9,664 bases of DNA from Oscillospiraceae bacterium (GTDB lineage Bacteria > Bacillota > Clostridia > Oscillospirales > Acutalibacteraceae): the NCBI GenBank assembly GCA_003520555.1, contig DOUO01000110.1:1-9664 (forward strand). The letters are read 5' to 3'. The translations under genes were made by a program, and so were the position numbers. This document shows, piece by piece, positions 5,667 through 9,664 of the stretch. The notes beneath the pieces were generated by a model, which was not told the DNA's origin, ran no database searches, and saw nothing but the letters and a program-made list of their open reading frames with translations. Position 1 is the first letter of the stretch; each line of letters begins with the position of its first letter.

Positions 5667-6431
5667 TTAAGCGTTGTTTTTAAGATAATCAACCCAGATT
5701 TTGCACGCTTCGTTTGTAAAGTGGATACCCTGTCCCTCAGGCTCGGGATCTCCGCAATATTTTTCGGGAAGCGCGCCGTTTTCGTCGCAGACAGCGCTGT
5801 AAATATCAAGATACTTATAACCGTTGTCGTCGCAGAATTTCTTTAATTTGGTATTGAAATCCTTGATTAAATCGTTATAAATAACCTCATCCTCGTGAGA
5901 TTTCATTTTGGGAGTAACCGACTGGAAGTAATACTTTGCGTTGGGTGAAACGGTTTTCATTCTTTCGGCAAACTTTTTACATTCAGCTACCGCTCCGTCG
6001 GCGCCGTAGATGCCGATATCATTCATTCCCAGCATAATAAATACTTTTGAAGCGCCGGTTGCCTCGGCAGCCGTTTCTGCAAGAATCTGCTTGCCCTTGT
6101 AGGTCGGGTGAACGTTGCCCTCAGCGTTAATATCCCACTGGGCGTTTGAGTAGCTAAGGCTTCCCGCGCAGATAAATTTGGCGTCGCCCAACGCGTCGGG
6201 ATTGTTTTCACAGTAAATATCAAGCATAACGGTTACGCTGTCACCGATGAACACGGCGTCATTAAACCACGAAGCGTCCTTGGGCGAGGTTTGGTCATAG
6301 CCCGAGTCCTGAGCCTTTTCCGCCGCTGTTGCCGAGGTTTGAGCCTGTGAGCTTTCTTTTGATGAGCCGCAGCCCGACAAGACGAACAGAGCGGCAATAA
6401 TTACACATAATACAGCACATATCTTTTTCAT
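5667..6431 (-). CDS. SGNH/GDSL-type esterase lipoprotein with atypical catalytic block V
   Basis: This 254-residue exported lipoprotein begins MKKICAVLCV and has a lipobox LSGC (C21), then a Ser/Ala/Gln/Glu-rich linker to about residue 52. The SGNH fold follows. Block I is FIGDSVTVML with nucleophile S65; block II Gly is G90 in CAGSLSYSNA; block III is GMND with N137; block V is GIHFT with H237. The Asp normally three residues before this His (DGIHFT) is Gln234 here. Family members hydrolyse acyl or acetyl esters, often on polysaccharides or peptidoglycan; the substrate here is unknown. The ATG at 6431 is chosen because the signal peptide then has normal length. GGAAG lies nine bases upstream; the alternative upstream in-frame start at 6458 is TTG without a good ribosome site. 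It heads an operon with the DUF4358 lipoprotein. Confidence 0.85.
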   Translation of the reverse strand: MKKICAVLCVIIAALFVLSGCGSSKESSQAQTSATAAEKAQDSGYDQTSPKDASWFNDAVFIGDSVTVMLDIYCENNPDALGDAKFICAGSLSYSNAQWDINAEGNVHPTYKGKQILAETAAEATGASKVFIMLGMNDIGIYGADGAVAECKKFAERMKTVSPNAKYYFQSVTPKMKSHEDEVIYNDLIKDFNTKLKKFCDDNGYKYLDIYSAVCDENGALPEKYCGDPEPEGQGIHFTNEACKIWVDYLKNNA

Positions 6432-6471
6432 ATACTGAAACTTCCTTTTTTTCGACAAAATATATACTTAA

Positions 6472-6500
6472 ATATTACAAAATTACGAAACAAAAGTCAA
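6472..6500 (-). promoter_or_regulatory. Predicted promoter of the SGNH-DUF4358 operon
   Basis: On the minus strand, TTGACT (five of six bases match TTGACA) is followed by 17 bases and TAATAT (four of six match TATAAT). The expected start near 6465 gives a leader of about 34 bases. A better -10 match, TATAAT at 6526-6531, lacks a matching -35 at the right distance. Confidence 0.5.
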
Positions 6501-6501
6501 G

Positions 6502-6511
6502 CAAAATTTTG
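6502..6511. promoter_or_regulatory. Perfect palindrome CAAAATTTTG beside the SGNH promoter
   Basis: This ten-base perfect palindrome sits one base upstream of the predicted -35 of the SGNH operon. In AT-rich DNA it could occur by chance. Its position would suit an activator or UP-like site. Confidence 0.25.
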
Positions 6512-6541
6512 TGATTAATTGAGATATTATAGATTGTTGAT

Positions 6542-6559
6542 TTGTTAAAAATATAACAA
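6542..6559. promoter_or_regulatory. Operator-like inverted repeat TTGTTA-N6-TAACAA
   Basis: Exact six-base arms are separated by six bases, midway between the two divergent promoters. The size and symmetry fit a dimeric helix-turn-helix regulator. No regulator gene is in the window, so the partner is unknown. Confidence 0.35.
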
Positions 6560-6656
6560 GTTAAGTGCATATTGCATAAGGTGCAAAGGTAAAAAATGTT
6601 TATTTATTACACAAAATCAAAAATCAAAAATAAATGTAGAAAAAGCGGATATAATA

Positions 6657-6665
6657 TGTTATAAT
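6657..6665 (+). promoter_or_regulatory. Extended -10 element of the phosphate transporter operon
   Basis: TGTTATAAT is a perfect -10 with a TG extension. A second TATAAT overlaps just upstream at 6650-6655. No good -35 is present at 16-18 bases; TGTAGA at 6635-6640 is weak and 19 bases away. An extended -10 promoter, perhaps with an activator, is the likeliest reading. The expected start is near 6672. Confidence 0.6.
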
Positions 6666-6674
6666 AGCTGTAAA

Positions 6675-6690
6675 CGGCATTAACGTGCCG
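6675..6690 (+). other. Hairpin at the 5' end of the transporter mRNA
   Basis: CGGCA and TGCCG form a five-pair stem with a six-base loop. It begins within a few bases of the predicted transcript start and lies before the ribosome site (6703-6709). Such 5' stems often protect mRNA from decay. It is too short to be a known riboswitch. Confidence 0.35.
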
Positions 6691-6715
6691 CAAAAACCCA
6701 TTAAAGGTGAACACT

Positions 6716-8386
6716 ATGGATACTTACAGCATAATACTAAAAATCATACTTGCGCTTGGCGGTTTGGGACTTTTCCTGATAGGCATGAAGAGCATGGGCG
6801 AAGGCCTTGAACTTGCGGCAGGTAACAAACTCAGGGTTCTGCTTCAGAAAATTACCAGCAACAAATTTATTGCAATGTTGGTAGGTACTCTGGTTACGGC
6901 GGTTATTCAAAGCTCATCCGCAACTGACGCAATGGTTGTCGGCTTTGCCAACGCCGGACTTATGGAGCTTGGCCAGGCAATCGGAATTTTGTTCGGAGCC
7001 AAAATAGGTACCACTGTAACATCATTACTGATGGCAATTGACATCAAAGCGTTTGTGCCTATATTCATCTTTATAGGCGCTGTTGTAATTACTTTCAGCC
7101 GCAAAAACAACCACAAGTATTACGGTCAGATTGCCTCCGGCTTCGGTATGCTGTTTTTGGGACTTTCACTTATGAGTGATAACCTTAAATGGATGGGCGA
7201 AAGCGCGCTTTTCCGTTCAATTGCCGACGAACTTTCTTTCCCGCTTGTCGGAATTTTGGTTGGTTTTATTTTTACGGCAATTATACAAAGCTCGTCCGCT
7301 TCCGTGGGTATTTTAATGGCGCTTGCCATGGCGGGCGTTATTCAAAACCTGAACGAAGCCGTGTTTGTTATTTACGGCTTTAACGTGGGCGCGTGTTCAG
7401 CCGCGGTGCTCAGCTCTATGGGCGCAAACCGCACGGCAAAACAAATTGCCTTGGCTAACTTTTTGATAAGCGCGTTCGGAGCGATTATAATGACGCTCAT
7501 CACCATATTCCTGCCGTTCACAAGCTTTATCAACATGATTTTGCCGATTGAGCATTTCGGACTTCCGTCGCAGATTTCGGCTACACACATAATCTTCAAC
7601 ATCGCGATTACCGTAATTTTGCTTCCTTTCTCGGGCTTAATCGAAAAGCTCACTACGCTTATTCTTCCCGAACAAAACGAGGACCGCGAGAAAATGGAAA
7701 CAGTTTACCTCGATACCCGTATTCTTACAACACCGCCTATGGCTGTACTCTCTGTTGAAAACGAGTGCAAGCGCTTGGGCGAGCTTGCCAGAAAAAACTA
7801 CAAATACGCGATGCGCGCGTTCTTTGAGCACGACGCGACGCTGATTGACAAGGTTCATAAAAACGAAAAGGTTATTGACTTTTTGACAAGCGAGATAACC
7901 CGGTACATTGTAAAAATAAACGGTCTTGACATACTGGACAGCGACCGGAAAACGATGGGCGTTATGTATTCGGCAATTCAGGATATTGAAAGAATAGGCG
8001 ACCACGCCGAAAACATTACCGAAAACGCCAAGGAAATGATGGACAAGAAGATTAAATTCAGCGAAACCGCAATGAGCGAGCTTCACAAGCTTGACGACTT
8101 GGTGTCAAGCCTGATTGACGACGGTTTGACTATGTTTAACGCGCAGAACGTTGACTTTAACCTTGCGAAACAGATTATTGAAACCGAAAGCTCGCTTGAC
8201 AGCCACGTTAAGCGCTACAAATACAACCACATCGGCAGAATGAACAGCGGAATTTGCAGTGCCGAAAACGGAACTATTTATCTGGATATGCTTACAATTT
8301 TGGAAAGAGTCGGCGACCACGCAAACAACGTCGCGTTTTCAATTCCCAGAAACAAGCTTAACAACATTGTAAGCAAGCCCAATTGA
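6716..8386 (+). CDS. Na+/phosphate cotransporter family protein with C-terminal PhoU domain
   Basis: This 556-residue membrane protein belongs to the Na/Pi cotransporter family (NptA/YjbB-like; PhoU-fused form). The N-terminal half (about 1-315) is hydrophobic with several membrane spans. It holds the two inverted-repeat signatures, VIQSSSATDAM (QSSSA at 65-69) and IIQSSSASVGI (191-195), plus the GAKIGTT and GFNVGAC segments that follow them. The C-terminal part (about 345-545) is a cytosolic helical PhoU-like domain with two metal-site motifs, ERIGDHAENI (from 425) and ERVGDHANNV (from 530). The family moves phosphate with sodium; some members mainly export it, and the PhoU domain probably senses phosphate or metal state. 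The ATG at 6716 is chosen because AAAGGTG lies six bases upstream; the GTG at 6707 is part of that site. A lipoprotein gene follows after 49 bases with no strong terminator between. Confidence 0.93.
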   Translation: MDTYSIILKIILALGGLGLFLIGMKSMGEGLELAAGNKLRVLLQKITSNKFIAMLVGTLVTAVIQSSSATDAMVVGFANAGLMELGQAIGILFGAKIGTTVTSLLMAIDIKAFVPIFIFIGAVVITFSRKNNHKYYGQIASGFGMLFLGLSLMSDNLKWMGESALFRSIADELSFPLVGILVGFIFTAIIQSSSASVGILMALAMAGVIQNLNEAVFVIYGFNVGACSAAVLSSMGANRTAKQIALANFLISAFGAIIMTLITIFLPFTSFINMILPIEHFGLPSQISATHIIFNIAITVILLPFSGLIEKLTTLILPEQNEDREKMETVYLDTRILTTPPMAVLSVENECKRLGELARKNYKYAMRAFFEHDATLIDKVHKNEKVIDFLTSEITRYIVKINGLDILDSDRKTMGVMYSAIQDIERIGDHAENITENAKEMMDKKIKFSETAMSELHKLDDLVSSLIDDGLTMFNAQNVDFNLAKQIIETESSLDSHVKRYKYNHIGRMNSGICSAENGTIYLDMLTILERVGDHANNVAFSIPRNKLNNIVSKPN

Positions 8387-8435
8387 TTGTATAAGTGTGT
8401 GACGCGCAGGGACGCATCATGAAGGAGTAAGATAT

Positions 8436-9395
8436 ATGAAAAGACACAGCTTGGCGATTGCGCTGATTGCTGTATTATGCGCGCTGTGCGTAATGGGCTG
8501 TTCCTCAAGCAAGGAAAGCAGTCAAGAACAACCCGACACGCAAAGCACAACGCAGGAAACACTGAACACATCGGCTAAAACCGAAGTATCAACAACAGCC
8601 ACAAGCGCAACTAAAGCAACACAAAAAACCACTAAAAATAAAACATCAAAAAACCAAAGCTCACGCAAGCAAAGTGCAACCCAACCTTCTACCTCCCCCA
8701 CAGCGCCGAAAAATATTCCGCCAAACAGCATTTCCGGCGCGAACATTAATCCCGCAATGGGTTCAATTGCCAACAGAGTTTCAAACGATATCGCGTCGAT
8801 GGAGGTAACAAGCATAAGCCTGAGCGAAAAGAACATTGATTTATCTGTCGGAGACAAGATTGAAATTGATGTAACATATTATCCGGAAGGCGCGCTGTAT
8901 AAGCTTTGCACGGCAAAGCTCAGCACAAAATGCGCGGAAATAAGCTCAAAAACAAACAAGTCCGTTACCCTGCGCGGCGTAACGGCCGGCACAGGCGTTT
9001 TGGTTGTAACGTCGCAGAACGGTCATAAAGCAAGCTGCAACATAACCGTTAAACAGAATGAATCCATTACCGACGACACAAAGCTCAGCCATAAAGAATT
9101 GTGCACGGTTGAAAACGTAAACCGCTGGACGGCTGAAATATCCGCGGAATGCGCGGCGACGGGCATGACGAAAAAGGATTCGCTAAAGGGTGTGGACATT
9201 GCTATTGACACATCTGACAACGCCGATAAAAAGAAATCCTATAATGATGTAAAATCAGAATATTTGAGCACGGTAAGGTCACAGCTTGACGCTCTTATTG
9301 ACGGAGACGCAAAGGATTATGTATACAACTGCTACTCAGAACCAAAGGGCGGCGGCGAATATTATATTAATGTAGTAATCAGCAATGCAAATTAA
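8436..9395 (+). CDS. Ser/Thr-rich lipoprotein with BIG2-like domain and unrecognised C-terminal domain
   Basis: This 319-residue surface lipoprotein has a signal peptide (1-21) with lipobox VMGC and lipidated C22. A long linker (about 23-95) of Ser, Thr, Gln, Lys and Ala follows, likely disordered and wall-spanning. Residues about 124-205 look like a bacterial Ig-like BIG2 domain: VTSISLSEKNIDLSVGD, then DVTYYPEGA, then a VTLRGVTAGTGVLVVTSQNG ending. The C-terminal 105 residues (215-319) match nothing I know; they include C223, C239 and C299 and end in a YYINVVISNAN strand. AAGGAG lies eight bases before the ATG. The gene follows the phosphate transporter by 49 bases, with only a weak imperfect hairpin (8400-8419) between, so co-transcription is likely. 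Its post-lipobox SSKESSQ repeats that of the SGNH lipoprotein. Its role is unknown. Confidence 0.8.
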   Translation: MKRHSLAIALIAVLCALCVMGCSSSKESSQEQPDTQSTTQETLNTSAKTEVSTTATSATKATQKTTKNKTSKNQSSRKQSATQPSTSPTAPKNIPPNSISGANINPAMGSIANRVSNDIASMEVTSISLSEKNIDLSVGDKIEIDVTYYPEGALYKLCTAKLSTKCAEISSKTNKSVTLRGVTAGTGVLVVTSQNGHKASCNITVKQNESITDDTKLSHKELCTVENVNRWTAEISAECAATGMTKKDSLKGVDIAIDTSDNADKKKSYNDVKSEYLSTVRSQLDALIDGDAKDYVYNCYSEPKGGGEYYINVVISNAN

Positions 9396-9405
9396 AATAT
9401 TTAAG

Positions 9406-9442
9406 CGCCTGATGATTTCAGATGAAGTCATCGGGCGTTTTT
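9406..9442 (+). terminator. Intrinsic terminator of the transporter-lipoprotein operon
   Basis: CGCCTGATGA pairs with TCATCGGGCG (ten pairs, one G-T wobble). The stem continues through a T-G wobble and TTC/GAA to an AGAT loop. TTTTT follows at 9438-9442. It begins ten bases after the stop codon. Confidence 0.92.
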
Positions 9443-9601
9443 ATACTAATTCCTGATAGAAAGTAGACTTATATTTTGCGAGGATATTTTTCGCAAGACA
9501 AGGCGTAGGACGCGGCAAGGCTGGCGCCTTGCAAGGACGACAACGCAGTATTGTGGAAAATAGTCCGCAAAGATTGGCTACTTTTTATTAGGTATTAGTA
9601 T
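9443..9601. mobile_element. MITE-like 159-bp imperfect palindromic repeat element
   Basis: The left end (9444-9466) and the reverse complement of the right end match at 20 of 23 positions, beginning TACTAAT and ending AAAGTAG. Inside these, TTTGCG...GATATTTTTCGCAA on the left is mirrored by TTGTGGAAAATAGTCCGCAAA on the right with small changes and a three-base length difference. At the centre GCAAGGC and GCCTTGC form a perfect seven-pair stem around TGGC (9515-9532). TTA flanks both ends (9441-9443 and 9601-9603), a possible short target duplication overlapping the terminal bases. There is no coding capacity. From memory, similar GCAAGACAAGGCG-containing intergenic repeats occur in Clostridia genomes, but I cannot search. 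It sits directly against the terminator U-tract, a harmless insertion site. Confidence 0.65.
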
Positions 9602-9664
9602 TATTTGATAGGCGTCATATTCTATTACTATTTTTTATTCTCCTAAGCACAATAAGCGAATTAT

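Larger units (their letters stand above)
6432..6715. other. AT-rich divergent intergenic region between the SGNH operon and the phosphate transporter
   Basis: These 284 bases hold no gene. They carry the predicted promoters for both directions, two inverted repeats (6502-6511 and 6542-6559), three TGCA tetramers at 6566, 6573 and 6582, and an A-rich run with AAAAATC-like heptamers at 6613-6632. There is no clear Pho-box repeat array. Confidence 0.6.

Noticed and set aside
6432..6458. Nine-residue N-terminal extension of the SGNH lipoprotein from TTG at 6458
   Set aside because: The ATG at 6431 gives a normal signal peptide, and the GGAAG site lies within the supposed extension.
6601..6640. 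Possible PhoP binding repeats (Pho box) before the phosphate transporter
   Set aside because: The A-rich AAAAATC-like heptamers are spaced at 7 bases, not the roughly 11-base TTAACA-type repeats expected, and may be low complexity.
7637..8086. Open frame of 149 codons, minus strand
   Set aside because: It is antisense to the PhoU domain of the transporter, which is conserved in the sense frame. No Shine-Dalgarno site.
9604..9664. Start of another gene or element at the right edge
   Set aside because: The AT-rich sequence has a TAGGAGA on the minus strand but no start codon at a usable distance; nothing can be supported.

Overview
The window looks like a chromosomal segment of a low-to-moderate GC Firmicute of the class Clostridia, most likely an Oscillospiraceae/Ruminococcaceae relative. 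The grounds are strong AGGAGG-type ribosome binding sites before nearly every gene, holB followed by ricT, lipoproteins with Firmicute-type signal peptides, a DUF4358 lipoprotein, and best-recognised protein families that are clostridial. No rRNA, tRNA, CRISPR array or phage gene is visible.

Region 1 (1-1937, minus strand) is a tight operon: a small metallophosphoesterase, then the DNA polymerase III delta-prime subunit (holB), then ricT (YaaT, PSP1 domain; its 3' end is outside the window). The genes overlap by 4 and 13 bases, so they are probably translationally coupled.

Region 2 (1993-2901, plus strand) is a cassette of three very small genes (80, 111 and 99 codons), each with a near-perfect Shine-Dalgarno site. 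I cannot assign a function. The first two share an ILxDPExxK motif. The third has a Lys/Pro/Glu linker and a C-terminal pair of leucine-rich segments around an acidic DSDGD turn. This is the best candidate here for something undescribed.

Region 3 (2902-5085, minus strand) is the proline operon proB-proA, with a clear sigma-A-type promoter before proB. ProB is the short form without a PUA domain. The proA stop codon directly abuts the stop codon of the small-gene cassette, and a hairpin sits inside the last proA codons.

Region 4 (5132-6500, minus strand) is a two-gene lipoprotein operon, an SGNH/GDSL-type esterase followed by a DUF4358 lipoprotein, with a plausible promoter and a strong intrinsic terminator. 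The SGNH protein has Gln where the catalytic Asp is normally found.

Region 5 (6432-9442) starts with an AT-rich divergent regulatory region carrying inverted repeats. A Na+/phosphate cotransporter family protein with a C-terminal PhoU domain follows, then a Ser/Thr-rich lipoprotein with a bacterial Ig-like (BIG2) domain, closed by a strong terminator.

Region 6 (9443-9601), directly behind that terminator, is a 159-bp imperfect palindrome with matching ends, a central hairpin and a possible TTA target duplication. It looks like a MITE-like or other mobile intergenic repeat. The final 60 bases (9604-9664) are AT-rich and I see nothing in them.
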